This document shows positions 1 through 7,811 of a DNA stretch of 64,000 nucleotides, piece after piece. Source of the stretch: DAIRDK01 sp035403225 (lineage in GTDB: Bacteria; Bacteroidota; Bacteroidia; Bacteroidales; FEN-979); the NCBI GenBank assembly GCA_035403225.1, contig DAONET010000004.1, positions 1-64,000 on the forward strand, written 5' to 3'. Positions within the stretch are counted from its first letter, which is position 1. Each line of letters begins with the position of its first letter. The notes below the pieces were generated by a model. It did no database searches and had not been told where the DNA came from. It worked only from the letters and a program-made list of their open reading frames with translations. Made by a program: the position numbers and the translations under genes.

Positions 1-6
1 AACAGG

Positions 7-1509
7 TCAATTCTCCCGTTTGGTTTCTTTTAATATCACATCGTGAGCGCCTCCCTCGATGATGCTGGTGGAAGAAACCATGGTGATCTTTGCTTCCTGC
101 ATCAACTCGGGAATGGATAAAGCTCCGCAACTGCACATCGTCGATTTGATCTTCCCGACAGTGACATCCAGATTATCTTTGAGTTTCCCGGCATAAGGAA
201 CATAGCTGTCCACTCCTTCTTCAAATTTGAGCGAGCCATGGCCTCCCATATCGTAACGTTGCCAGTTTCGTGCACGGTTTGATCCTTCGCCCCAATATTC
301 TTTCACATAATTTCCCCCGATCAGAATCTTTTTCGTCGGACTCTCATCAAATCGTGCAAAATACCGGCCCATCATTAAGAAATCCGCTCCCATGGCTAAA
401 GCAAGCACCATATGATAATCCTGAACGATCCCGCCATCCGAACAGATGGGAATGTACTGACCGGTATTCTTGAAGTATTCGTTGCGTGCTTTGGCCACTT
501 CGACCAAGGCCGTTGCTTGTCCTCTGCCAATTCCTTTTTGTTCCCGGGTGATGCAAATGGAACCTCCGCCAATGCCGACCTTGATGAAATCAGCGCCGGC
601 TTCCGCCAAATAAGAAAAACCATCTTCGTCCACGATATTCCCGGCGCCGATCTTCACCGTTTCTCCATAATTGTCCCTGACAAACCGGATGGTTTCCCGT
701 TGCCACTCCGAAAATCCATCGGAGGAATCAATGCATAATACATCAACTCCGGCATCGACTAACCGGGGGATCCGTTCCCGATAATCTCTGGTATTTATTC
801 CGGCCCCGACCATTAACCTTTTATGAGGATCAAGCAATTCATTGGGGTTGTCTTTATGGTTATCGTAGTCTTTTCTAAAGACAAAATACTTCATGCACTG
901 GTTCTCATCAATGATCGGGAGGGTATTGATTTTATTATCCCAGATAATATCGTTGGCTTCTTCCAGGCTGATACCGTAATGTCCGGTGACTAATTTGGGA
1001 AACGGGGTCATGAAGTCTTTTACTTTTTTATCCAGACTATCCCGGTTGGGGCGGTAATCCCTGCTTGTCACGATGCCCAATAATTTGCCTGACGATGATC
1101 CGTCGTGGGTGATGGCAATGGTTGAAAATCCCGTCTTTTGTTTCAGGTTGAGAATGTCTTCCAGGGTGTTTTCGGGAGTCAGGTTCGCATCACTTACCAC
1201 AAAACCGGCTTTAAATTTTTTCACTTTTTTCACCATCTCCGCTTGTTCTTCGATGGTTTGGGAACCAAAGATGAATGACAGTCCCCCGTTTCTGGCCAAA
1301 GCAATGGCCATATTGGAATCGGAAACCGATTGCATGATGGCAGAAACAAACGGGATGTTAAGCATGATTTCCGAGGTATTTCCTTTCGAAAATTTAACGA
1401 GGGGTGTCTTCAGGTCAATTCTGTCGGGGGTACAATCTTTTGAAGTGAGCCGGGGAATAAGCAGATACTCGTTGAATGTTCTGGAGATATCATTGATGAT
1501 CTGTGCCAT
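7..1509 (-). CDS. guaB: IMP dehydrogenase, CBS-containing (Tritrichomonas-type)
   Basis: Inosine-5'-monophosphate dehydrogenase oxidises IMP to XMP with NAD+, the committed step of GMP synthesis in the cytosol. The 500-residue TIM-barrel protein is interrupted by a CBS pair at about residues 100-215. The catalytic Cys is residue 319 in GGGSICITREQKG, the phosphate-binding Asp is in CIDSSDG near 261, and the mobile flap carries Arg418-Tyr419 (NWQRYD). These positions equal the published Cys319/Arg418/Tyr419 numbering of Tritrichomonas foetus IMPDH, and the GIGRGQATA and EEGVDSYVPYAGKLKDN stretches are typical of that branch rather than of E. coli GuaB. The Arg-Tyr flap pair argues against GMP reductase. 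The gene is complete, with its TGA six bases from the window edge. It is divergent from the next gene. No clear -7 box was found upstream. Confidence 0.93.
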   Translation of the reverse strand: MAQIINDISRTFNEYLLIPRLTSKDCTPDRIDLKTPLVKFSKGNTSEIMLNIPFVSAIMQSVSDSNMAIALARNGGLSFIFGSQTIEEQAEMVKKVKKFKAGFVVSDANLTPENTLEDILNLKQKTGFSTIAITHDGSSSGKLLGIVTSRDYRPNRDSLDKKVKDFMTPFPKLVTGHYGISLEEANDIIWDNKINTLPIIDENQCMKYFVFRKDYDNHKDNPNELLDPHKRLMVGAGINTRDYRERIPRLVDAGVDVLCIDSSDGFSEWQRETIRFVRDNYGETVKIGAGNIVDEDGFSYLAEAGADFIKVGIGGGSICITREQKGIGRGQATALVEVAKARNEYFKNTGQYIPICSDGGIVQDYHMVLALAMGADFLMMGRYFARFDESPTKKILIGGNYVKEYWGEGSNRARNWQRYDMGGHGSLKFEEGVDSYVPYAGKLKDNLDVTVGKIKSTMCSCGALSIPELMQEAKITMVSSTSIIEGGAHDVILKETKREN

Positions 1510-1803
1510 AGGGTAAGTTTTACGCTGAAATAATAGAACTCAATATCGCGGAATAAACCTCGAGACAGGTTACGATTCCGCACTGCAAAATTCACAAAAA
1601 ATGCAATAGAGTGAAAATCAAGGGACGAATATTTCTTGATCCCCTGTGCTTTCTTACCATTCGATTTCCTCCCGATCGCGGAAGAATTTTCCCATATCCG
1701 TTTGAACGCATCTCACTCAGGGGATATCAAATCAATCGGGCAACCCTTCCGATTTCGCCAAAAATTCACTATCTTTATGTATTATTAACCAAAAACCGTA
1801 CCC
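1510..1803. other. Intergenic region between divergent genes
   Basis: This 294-base spacer lies between the divergent IMP dehydrogenase and small membrane protein genes. The only signal I see is TATCTTTA at 1770-1777, one base off the TAnnTTTG -7 box and facing the membrane protein. No RNA gene, repeat or credible ORF was recognised. A longer frame that begins at 1611 on the plus strand is mostly an out-of-frame reading of the next gene. Confidence 0.5.
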
Positions 1804-2238
1804 ATGAACCTGAAACTATTTCTGGCAACGATTGCTGGTGCGATCATTGCTTTCTTTTTTGGATGGTTGGTTTACGGAGTGATGTTAATGGATTTTTTTA
1901 CAGCAAACACCATCCATTACGAAGGATTGATGATGGAGATGCCCAACATTTTCCTCCTGGTCCTTGGTTATCTGGCGATCAGTTTCTTTATGGCCTTTGT
2001 CTTCCAGCGCTGGGCCGCTTTTACCACTTTTATGAGCGGCTTGTACGGCGGACTGGTGATCGGCTTCTTTTTTTCTTTTACGGTCGATCTGTATATCATG
2101 GCGGGGATGAACCTGTATACACCAACCTCCACGATTGTCGATATCGTTGTGAATACGGTAATCTACGGGATTACCGGCGGGGTTATCGCCTTTATCCTTG
2201 GATTAAAGAAAGAGAAGGAACCAGCTTCTCAGGGATAA
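1804..2238 (+). CDS. Small four-helix inner-membrane protein, function unknown
   Basis: This 144-residue, very hydrophobic protein has about four membrane segments (roughly residues 5-30, 47-68, 76-98 and 113-135). It has few charged residues apart from the Lys/Glu-rich C-terminus (LKKEKEPASQG). It resembles short conserved Bacteroidota membrane proteins of the DUF1761 kind, but I cannot assign a family with certainty and no catalytic motif is visible. The ATG at 1804 follows a near-consensus -7 box (TATCTTTA, 1770-1777). The 3' end overlaps the convergent lipoprotein gene by ten bases (2229-2238), so the two genes share stop-codon sequence and have no terminator between them. Confidence 0.75.
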   Translation: MNLKLFLATIAGAIIAFFFGWLVYGVMLMDFFTANTIHYEGLMMEMPNIFLLVLGYLAISFFMAFVFQRWAAFTTFMSGLYGGLVIGFFFSFTVDLYIMAGMNLYTPTSTIVDIVVNTVIYGITGGVIAFILGLKKEKEPASQG

Positions 2239-3482
2239 CAGCAATCCAGGCAGTGCTGGTCGGATGTAGTAGATAGCAGCGGCTGATACGATTCTTTCAG
2301 GGTGCTGCTCCAACTCATCGACCAACTCTTGAACTCTGTTGAAGGTCCTCCGGGGGGTACGGATGTTCCGAAATCTCCGGCGATGGCGATCCAGGTGGCA
2401 TCTTGTATACCCGGATCAAGGCTGTTCGACAATGTTCTCCCATCTGAAGAAACATTCAGGTTGCCTTCGGCATTGGCTGTAGCCAGGGTGGCGCCGTTCG
2501 GGAAGAAGATCACGATCCCCATGCCGGGTTGTGATGGATTCGAGGAGTTGGCCGGAGGATCAGCCGGCAGATTGGCAACCGATCCATAGTTCGGAGTACA
2601 ACCGCCCACCTGGCAGCCGAAATTTGCATCGCTGCAAGTGACGTGGGTGATGGTCATGACGCTGATTCCTTCAGCCGTAGCCAGGTGTTCCATTTTTACT
2701 GATAACTGAAATCCGGCGGTGACGGGGGAATAATCTCCATTCTGTCCCTGCTGGTAATAAACGTAAGTAAACTGTCCGATGTAGGTACCCTCATAGATGC
2801 AATTGGTGTGTCCACCGCCGCCACCGCCGGTTGGTTCAGGGGCATTGACCGAGAAGGTGGCTGTCACCGGCGATCCGCTTGCCTCGTTCCCGTTCGCATC
2901 CCGGAGGGAGATAACGATTGATCCGGTAAAGGGTTCTGTGGGTGTTCCACTGATCAGACCTGTTTCAGGATCATAGCTCAACCCATCGGGCAAACCGGTA
3001 ATGGTGAAGGTCCAGGGAAGAGCTCCTCCCTGGGCAAAGAAGAGATAACCTGTGTTCTGGTCCTGACCATATTCCGGTATTTGTGGCGTCCCCAACAGGA
3101 AAACGGTAGACCCGCTGACGCTGATCGTCTGGGTATAGGAACTGGTCACTTGTGCTCCTTTGGAGTCGGTAAGCTTCAGCTTATAGGTGTATTCGCCGGA
3201 AGTAGAAGGTGTGCCGTAAACTCTTCCCCTGGGATCCAGGCTTAACCCGGGAGGGAGGGACCCTTCAACCAGTGTCCACGTATACGGCGGTTTTCCGCCC
3301 ATGGCCGGGAACTGCCTGACAAAAGGTTGATCGAGAATGGCGGTTGGCGCATTCGTAAATCCAAGGATGGTAAGGGGTACAATGGTGTACGTGTAGGAGG
3401 GATCCGAATCTTTCTTGCAACCCGTCAGGATCATTAGCGGGATTGCAAAAAACAAGATGAAGAATTGACCAGTACGTTTCAT
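2229..3482 (-). CDS. Lipoprotein with two putative Ig (He_PIG) domains
   Basis: A secreted lipoprotein of 417 residues from the ATG at 3482; an earlier in-frame start at 3509 would place nine residues ahead of the signal peptide. The signal peptide ends in MILTGC, giving lipidated Cys22. Two repeats of He_PIG type follow. Their hallmark sequences are GLSLDPRGRVYGTPSTSG near 95 and GLSYDPETGLISGTPTEP near 175, the 'G(L)..D..TG.ISGTP' pattern of putative Ig domains. A glycine-rich linker (GGGGGGH, about residue 222) leads to a C-terminal domain of unknown function containing several Cys residues. Probable role: surface or periplasmic binding or adhesion, by inference. It converges on, and overlaps, the upstream membrane-protein gene. 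Confidence 0.8.
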   Translation of the reverse strand: MKRTGQFFILFFAIPLMILTGCKKDSDPSYTYTIVPLTILGFTNAPTAILDQPFVRQFPAMGGKPPYTWTLVEGSLPPGLSLDPRGRVYGTPSTSGEYTYKLKLTDSKGAQVTSSYTQTISVSGSTVFLLGTPQIPEYGQDQNTGYLFFAQGGALPWTFTITGLPDGLSYDPETGLISGTPTEPFTGSIVISLRDANGNEASGSPVTATFSVNAPEPTGGGGGGHTNCIYEGTYIGQFTYVYYQQGQNGDYSPVTAGFQLSVKMEHLATAEGISVMTITHVTCSDANFGCQVGGCTPNYGSVANLPADPPANSSNPSQPGMGIVIFFPNGATLATANAEGNLNVSSDGRTLSNSLDPGIQDATWIAIAGDFGTSVPPGGPSTEFKSWSMSWSSTLKESYQPLLSTTSDQHCLDCCYP

Positions 3483-3583
3483 AGAGACGAGAGTTAATGG
3501 TTTGGGCAATAAAAGTAATTTTTTTTTACTTATGTACCATTAATCCTCTGCCACAGAGGGACTAATCAGTGATTTTTTTCCTC

Positions 3584-5629
3584 CTACTTCACGTCCGCAC
3601 CGTTCAAACACCCTTCGTCGGGGGTCACGAAACGGAGCGATCCGTCCGGGTTTTCCGCCATCAGGATCATACCCTGGGAATCGATGCCTTTCAGTTTCCG
3701 GGGAGCCAGGTTGAGCAGGAAACAAACACGCTTCCCGATGATCTCTTCGGCTTTGAAATACTGGGCGATGCCCGAAACGACCGTGCGGTGATCAAGGCCC
3801 GTGTCGATGGTGATCTTCAACAACTTGTCGGCTTTCGGCACCTTCACTGCTTCGAGTATGGTCCCTACGCGGATGTCCATCTTCGAAAAATCATCGTACG
3901 TGATCTCCGGTTTGGAAGGTTTCACGGGTTTTGCGGCAGCGGCGGCAGCGATATTGGCTTTCTTCGCGTCGAGCAGTTTCTGAATCTGTTTTTCAATGGC
4001 AGCATCCTCGATTTTTTCGAAGAGAAGGACGGCCTTGTTCAACTGATGACCGGATTCCAGCCAGTTCAGCTTGTCCCCGTCTTTCCACTTCATGGCCGGG
4101 ATATTCAGCATATCCCTGATTTTTTTGGCTGAGAAGGGGAGGAATGGTTCCGCCAGGATGGAGAGCTGTGCGCAGATCTGGAGGGAAACATTCAAAATGG
4201 TTCCCACCCGTTCCTGATCGGCCGGATATTTCTTCCAGGGCTCGGCATCGGTGAGGTATTTATTACCCAGCCGGGCGAGGTTCATCATTTCAGAGAGAGC
4301 TTCACGAAAACGGTATGCCTGGAGGCTTTCGGCAATGCGTGCCGGGAATTTTTTCATTTCTTCCAGGGCGGCTTTATCGGCATCAGTCAGGGTGGCTTGA
4401 GCAGGGACGATCCCGTTAAAGTATTTTTCGGTAAGTACGATGGTGCGGTTCACGAAATTTCCCAGGATGGCGACCAGCTCGCTGTTGTTTTTCATCTGAA
4501 AATCCTTCCAGGTAAAGTCGTTATCCTTGGTCTCCGGAGCGTTCGACGTGAGTGTATAACGCAATACATCCTGCTTTCCGGGAAAATCTTCCAGGTATTC
4601 GTGCAGCCATACGGCCCAGTTCCGGGAAGTGGAGATCTTGTCGTTCTCCAGGTTCATAAATTCGTTGGCAGGAACGTTGTCGGGTAAAATGAAGGAGCCT
4701 TCCGCCTTCAACATGCAGGGGAAGATAATACAGTGGAAAACGATGTTATCTTTCCCGATGAAATGAACCAGTTTCGTTTCCGGGTCCTTCCAGTATTTTT
4801 CCCAGTCAGGAGTCAGTTCCCTGGTAGCCGAAATATAACCGATCGGGGCGTCGAACCATACGTACAGCACTTTGCCGTCGGCTCCTTCCACCGGCACTTT
4901 CACTCCCCAGTCGAGGTCGCGTGTCACAGCGCGCGGCTGGAGCCCCTGTTCGATCCATGACTTGCATTGTCCGTAAACATTGGTTTTCCAGTCATCCTTA
5001 TGCCCTTCCAGGATCCATTCTCTTAACCAGGGTTCATATTGATCGAGAGGAAGAAACCAGTGTTTTGTTTCTTTCAGAACGGGCGGGTTACCGCTCAGGA
5101 CCGACTTGGGTTCGATCAGGTCGGTAGCGTTGAGGGAAGTGCCGCACTTCTCACATTGATCGCCATAGGCTTTGTCGTAACCGCAATGAGGACAAGTGCC
5201 GGTGATATAGCGGTCGGCCAGAAAATGACCGGTGGCTTCGTCGTAATACTGCATCGATACTTTTTCGATGAACTGACCGGCGTCGTACATCTTCCTGAAA
5301 AACGCGGAAGCGGTTTCGTGATGGATTTTATTGGAAGTACGGGAATAGATGTCAAAAGAAATCCCAAACTCTTCGAATGATTTTTTGATCATGTCGTGGT
5401 ATTTATCCACGATGGTTTGGGGAGAGATCCCTAGTTGCATGGCTTTGATCGTGATGGGGACTCCATGCTCATCGGACCCGCCGATGAAAATGACATCCGC
5501 ATCGTTCATGCGAAGAAACCTGACATAAATGTCGGCCGGAATATATACTCCGGCCAGGTGCCCGATGTGAATCGGGCCATTGGCGTATGGAAGCGCCGAA
5601 GTGACGGTGTAACGTTTGTATGCTGGCAT
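3584..5629 (-). CDS. metG: Methionyl-tRNA synthetase with C-terminal tRNA-binding domain
   Basis: Charges tRNA-Met in the cytosol. The protein has 681 residues from the ATG at 5629. Class I signatures are HIGH at residues 21-24 (GPIHIGHLAG) and a KMSKS variant, KISTS, near 330. A zinc knuckle (CPHCG...CEKCG, about 145-163) sits in the connective domain. An Ala/Lys-rich linker near 550 leads to a C-terminal EMAPII/Arc1p-type OB fold (MDIRVGTILEAVKVPKADKL onward) that serves dimerisation and tRNA binding. A longer reading frame starts at 5653, but that codon is a TTG lying inside the -7 box TAATTTTG (5651-5658), so the ATG is the correct start. Transcribed divergently from the LD-carboxypeptidase gene. 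Confidence 0.97.
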   Translation of the reverse strand: MPAYKRYTVTSALPYANGPIHIGHLAGVYIPADIYVRFLRMNDADVIFIGGSDEHGVPITIKAMQLGISPQTIVDKYHDMIKKSFEEFGISFDIYSRTSNKIHHETASAFFRKMYDAGQFIEKVSMQYYDEATGHFLADRYITGTCPHCGYDKAYGDQCEKCGTSLNATDLIEPKSVLSGNPPVLKETKHWFLPLDQYEPWLREWILEGHKDDWKTNVYGQCKSWIEQGLQPRAVTRDLDWGVKVPVEGADGKVLYVWFDAPIGYISATRELTPDWEKYWKDPETKLVHFIGKDNIVFHCIIFPCMLKAEGSFILPDNVPANEFMNLENDKISTSRNWAVWLHEYLEDFPGKQDVLRYTLTSNAPETKDNDFTWKDFQMKNNSELVAILGNFVNRTIVLTEKYFNGIVPAQATLTDADKAALEEMKKFPARIAESLQAYRFREALSEMMNLARLGNKYLTDAEPWKKYPADQERVGTILNVSLQICAQLSILAEPFLPFSAKKIRDMLNIPAMKWKDGDKLNWLESGHQLNKAVLLFEKIEDAAIEKQIQKLLDAKKANIAAAAAAKPVKPSKPEITYDDFSKMDIRVGTILEAVKVPKADKLLKITIDTGLDHRTVVSGIAQYFKAEEIIGKRVCFLLNLAPRKLKGIDSQGMILMAENPDGSLRFVTPDEGCLNGADVK

Positions 5630-5650
5630 TTTAAAAATGTGTAATTTCGG

Positions 5651-5658
5651 CAAAATTA
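5651..5658 (-). promoter_or_regulatory. -7 box of metG (TAATTTTG)
   Basis: The reverse strand reads TAATTTTG, a perfect match to the Bacteroidota sigma-factor -7 consensus TAnnTTTG, 22 bases before the metG ATG. A partly symmetrical GTAATTT...AAATTAC arrangement (about 5641-5659) spans the short divergent spacer. Confidence 0.6.
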
Positions 5659-5676
5659 CAAAAACGCCGTGATCTT

Positions 5677-6588
5677 ATGCAGGCTCACATGATTACTCCT
5701 CCTTTTCTCAAGACGGGCGACCGGATCGCCATTGTCTCTCCTGCCCGGAGTATCACTTTTGAAGAAGTGCATCCTACCCTCAGGATATTGCAAAAATGGG
5801 GATTGGAAGTAGTGCTTGGAACGCATGTTTTCTGCAAGAGTGACCAGTATGCGGGTACGGATGAACAGCGGGTTGCCGACTTTCAGCAGATGCTGGATGA
5901 TGATTCCATCCGGGCCATTTTCTGCTCGAGGGGAGGATATGGAACAGTGCGTTTGATCGACCGGCTCGATTTTACCCGATTCAACCAGCATCCTAAATGG
6001 ATTATCGGTTACAGCGACGTCACCGTACTGCATTGTCACATCCTGAGGCACTGCGGTATTGAAACCCTGCATGCCACCATGCCGGTGAACATCAGGGAGG
6101 GGATGCCTCCGGAGAACCTGGAGTCACTCCGGAATGTGCTGTTCGGCACACGCATCCGGTACCTGATGTCGCCCCTCCCTCTCAGCCGGAATGGGGCAGG
6201 AGAAGGAGTGCTGACCGGCGGAAACCTCTCCATCCTGTATAGTCTGATGGGATCGGTCTCGGAACCCGATACGGACGGTAAGATATTATTTATCGAAGAT
6301 GTGGATGAGTACCTGTATCATATCGACCGGATGATGATGACCCTGAAGCGGGCCGGGAAGCTGGATCACTTGCAGGGATTGCTGGTAGGAGGGATGGACC
6401 GGATGAACGATAATACAATCCCGTTCGGAAAAAACGCCTACCAGATCATTTCCGAAGCGGTAAGCGAGTATGCATATCCTGTTTGCTTCGGATTCCCTGC
6501 CGGTCATTGCGACAAGAACCTTGCCCTGATCATGGGGAGAAAGGTCAGCTTGAAAGTGGAGGAAAAGGCGGAGATCATTTTTAGTTAA
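5677..6588 (+). CDS. ldcA: Muramoyltetrapeptide (LD-) carboxypeptidase, peptidase S66
   Basis: Removes the terminal D-Ala from murein tetrapeptides during peptidoglycan recycling, normally in the cytoplasm. The 303 residues match the usual size of the family. The S66 catalytic triad is visible: Ser113 in the nucleophile elbow IIGYSDVT, Glu207 in FIEDVDEY and His277 in GFPAGHCDKN. The family SRGGYG loop is at about 84-89. Two in-frame ATGs exist (5677 and 5689); the second gives a start directly before ITPPFLKTGDRIAIVSPA, the conserved beginning of the family, so it may be the true one. No signal peptide is present. The gene ends about 25 bases before the assembly gap. Confidence 0.92.
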   Translation: MQAHMITPPFLKTGDRIAIVSPARSITFEEVHPTLRILQKWGLEVVLGTHVFCKSDQYAGTDEQRVADFQQMLDDDSIRAIFCSRGGYGTVRLIDRLDFTRFNQHPKWIIGYSDVTVLHCHILRHCGIETLHATMPVNIREGMPPENLESLRNVLFGTRIRYLMSPLPLSRNGAGEGVLTGGNLSILYSLMGSVSEPDTDGKILFIEDVDEYLYHIDRMMMTLKRAGKLDHLQGLLVGGMDRMNDNTIPFGKNAYQIISEAVSEYAYPVCFGFPAGHCDKNLALIMGRKVSLKVEEKAEIIFS

Positions 6589-6597
6589 TGACAGTTT

Positions 6598-6613
6598 ATT
6601 GATTTTATTGAAT
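6598..6613. repeat. 16-base contig-end repeat, left copy
   Basis: The last 16 bases before the N run, ATTGATTTTATTGAAT, are repeated exactly at 6714-6729 just after it. This is the pattern left when two contigs with an unmerged overlap are scaffolded. Confidence 0.9.
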
Positions 6614-6713
6614 NNNNNNNNNNNNNNNNNNNNNNNNNNNNNNNNNNNNNNNNNNNNNNNNNNNNNNNNNNNNNNNNNNNNNNNNNNNNNNNNNNNNNNN
6701 NNNNNNNNNNNNN
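6614..6713. other. Assembly gap of 100 N
   Basis: Exactly 100 N, the conventional length for a gap of unknown size. The identical 16-base flanks suggest that the true spacing may be zero, with the two contigs simply overlapping. Confidence 0.98.
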
Positions 6714-6729
6714 ATTGATTTTATTGAAT
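6714..6729. repeat. 16-base contig-end repeat, right copy
   Basis: An exact copy of 6598-6613. Its final AT forms the first two bases of the RNase HI start codon. If the gap is artificial, only one copy exists in the genome. Confidence 0.9.
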
Positions 6730-7360
6730 GGCAAAGAACAAGTTTTATACGGTATGGGTAGGGAAGAAGCCGGGGGTTTATTCCAGTTGGAATACCTGTA
6801 AAAAAGAAGTGGAGGGCATCAACGGGGCCAAATACAAAGGATTTCCGACCAGGGAGCTGGCCGAGTCGGCTTTCCGGGATGATCCTTCCAAATACCTTTC
6901 GAAGGGATTGAACGAACCGAAGAAGATTGTCTGTCATAATCCCATGATCGGTGAACCGATTGCGGATTCGATCTGCGTGGACGCGGCGTGCAGCGGTAAT
7001 CCCGGGGTGCTGGAATACCGGGGAGTGGATACAAAAAGCGGAGCCCAGATCTTTCACAAGGGACCTTTTCCCGAAGGGACGGTGAACCTGGGTGAATTCC
7101 TGGCGCTGGTGCACGCCCTGGCTTTTCTGAAGCAACGCGGAATCGACTGGCCGGTGTACTCCGATTCAAGGACCGCCTTGACCTGGTTAAGGAACAAGGC
7201 TATCAAGACCACCCTGGAGCGGAACGAGAAAAACCGGGCGCTGTTCGAATTGGTAGACAGGGCTGTTAAATGGATCAACAACAACACCTGGCCCAACCGG
7301 GTGATCAAGTGGGAAACAGAATACTGGGGCGAAATACCGGCCGACTTTGGCCGGAAATAA
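6728..7360 (+). CDS. rnhA: Ribonuclease HI with N-terminal hybrid-binding domain
   Basis: Cleaves the RNA strand of RNA-DNA hybrids. The first 45 residues (KFYTVWVGKKPGVYSSWNTC onward) form a viroplasmin/caulimovirus-type hybrid-binding domain as in eukaryotic RNase H1. Residues 78-210 are the nuclease. All four acidic catalytic residues can be placed: Asp85 (SICVDAACSGNPG), Glu123 (LGEFLALVHAL), Asp146 (VYSDSRTAL) and Asp206 (PADFGRK). The start codon lies only 15 bases from the assembly gap, so the promoter and any longer N-terminus cannot be judged, but MAKNKFYTVW is the usual start of this family. It converges on the YraN gene with a single base between the stop codons. Confidence 0.95.
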   Translation: MAKNKFYTVWVGKKPGVYSSWNTCKKEVEGINGAKYKGFPTRELAESAFRDDPSKYLSKGLNEPKKIVCHNPMIGEPIADSICVDAACSGNPGVLEYRGVDTKSGAQIFHKGPFPEGTVNLGEFLALVHALAFLKQRGIDWPVYSDSRTALTWLRNKAIKTTLERNEKNRALFELVDRAVKWINNNTWPNRVIKWETEYWGEIPADFGRK

Positions 7361-7361
7361 T

Positions 7362-7727
7362 TCACCGCATCATCGGGTAAAAGGCATCGGGGATGTGTGT
7401 CAATTGATGCGTTTCGCCGGTGACGATGATGGCGATGATATCAAACCGAACCTCCATGGAAAGGTTTTTACACCGGAGGTAAGCATTGGCGGCGGCAATA
7501 AGATTACGCTGTTTCTCCTTCGTAACGGAAGCTTCCGGCTCGGCGACGACATTCGACTGCCTGGTTTTCACCTCCGCGATCACCAACACGCCACGATCTT
7601 CTGCAATGAGATCCACTTCGTACCGGGCAAACCGCCAGTTGGTATTCCGGATCTTGTAACCTTTGTCTTTCAGGAACCCCGTGGCAATCTCTTCGCCACG
7701 TTTCCCCAATTCCATGTGATCATTCAT
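7362..7727 (-). CDS. YraN/UPF0102 endonuclease-like protein
   Basis: A 121-residue protein of the UPF0102 (YraN) family, which has the restriction-endonuclease-like fold. The nuclease signature E-x-D-L...E-V-K-x-R is present (YEVDLIAEDRGVLVIAEVKTR region, residues 37-56, with Asp39, Glu52 and Lys54), as is the N-terminal GKRGEEIA helix. The biological substrate of the family is not established; a role in DNA processing is an inference from the fold. The leader contains a small hairpin (CCCC-TTC-GGGG, about 7743-7753) directly before the A-rich sequence that precedes the ATG. Confidence 0.9.
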   Translation of the reverse strand: MNDHMELGKRGEEIATGFLKDKGYKIRNTNWRFARYEVDLIAEDRGVLVIAEVKTRQSNVVAEPEASVTKEKQRNLIAAANAYLRCKNLSMEVRFDIIAIIVTGETHQLTHIPDAFYPMMR

Positions 7728-7798
7728 TTTTTTCTTCTTAATCCCCCGAAGGGGAAAAAGGTAATGTGACAGAACCGGATTTTTTCAACGGAAAGAAG

Positions 7799-7806
7799 TA
7801 TCTTTG
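7799..7806 (+). promoter_or_regulatory. -7 box of the flippase gene (TATCTTTG)
   Basis: TATCTTTG matches the Bacteroidota -7 consensus exactly. It ends only five bases before the ATG at 7812, implying a leaderless or nearly leaderless transcript if this is the true promoter. Confidence 0.65.
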
Positions 7807-7811
7807 TTGCA

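Noticed and set aside
1611..2276. A 221-codon frame across the spacer and the small membrane protein gene
   Set aside because: It reads the membrane-protein gene in the wrong frame; the 1804-2238 frame has the membrane segments and a proper start.
3545..3559. Hairpin CCTCTG-CCA-CAGAGG as metG terminator
   Set aside because: No T-run follows in the metG direction, so the hairpin is left uncalled.
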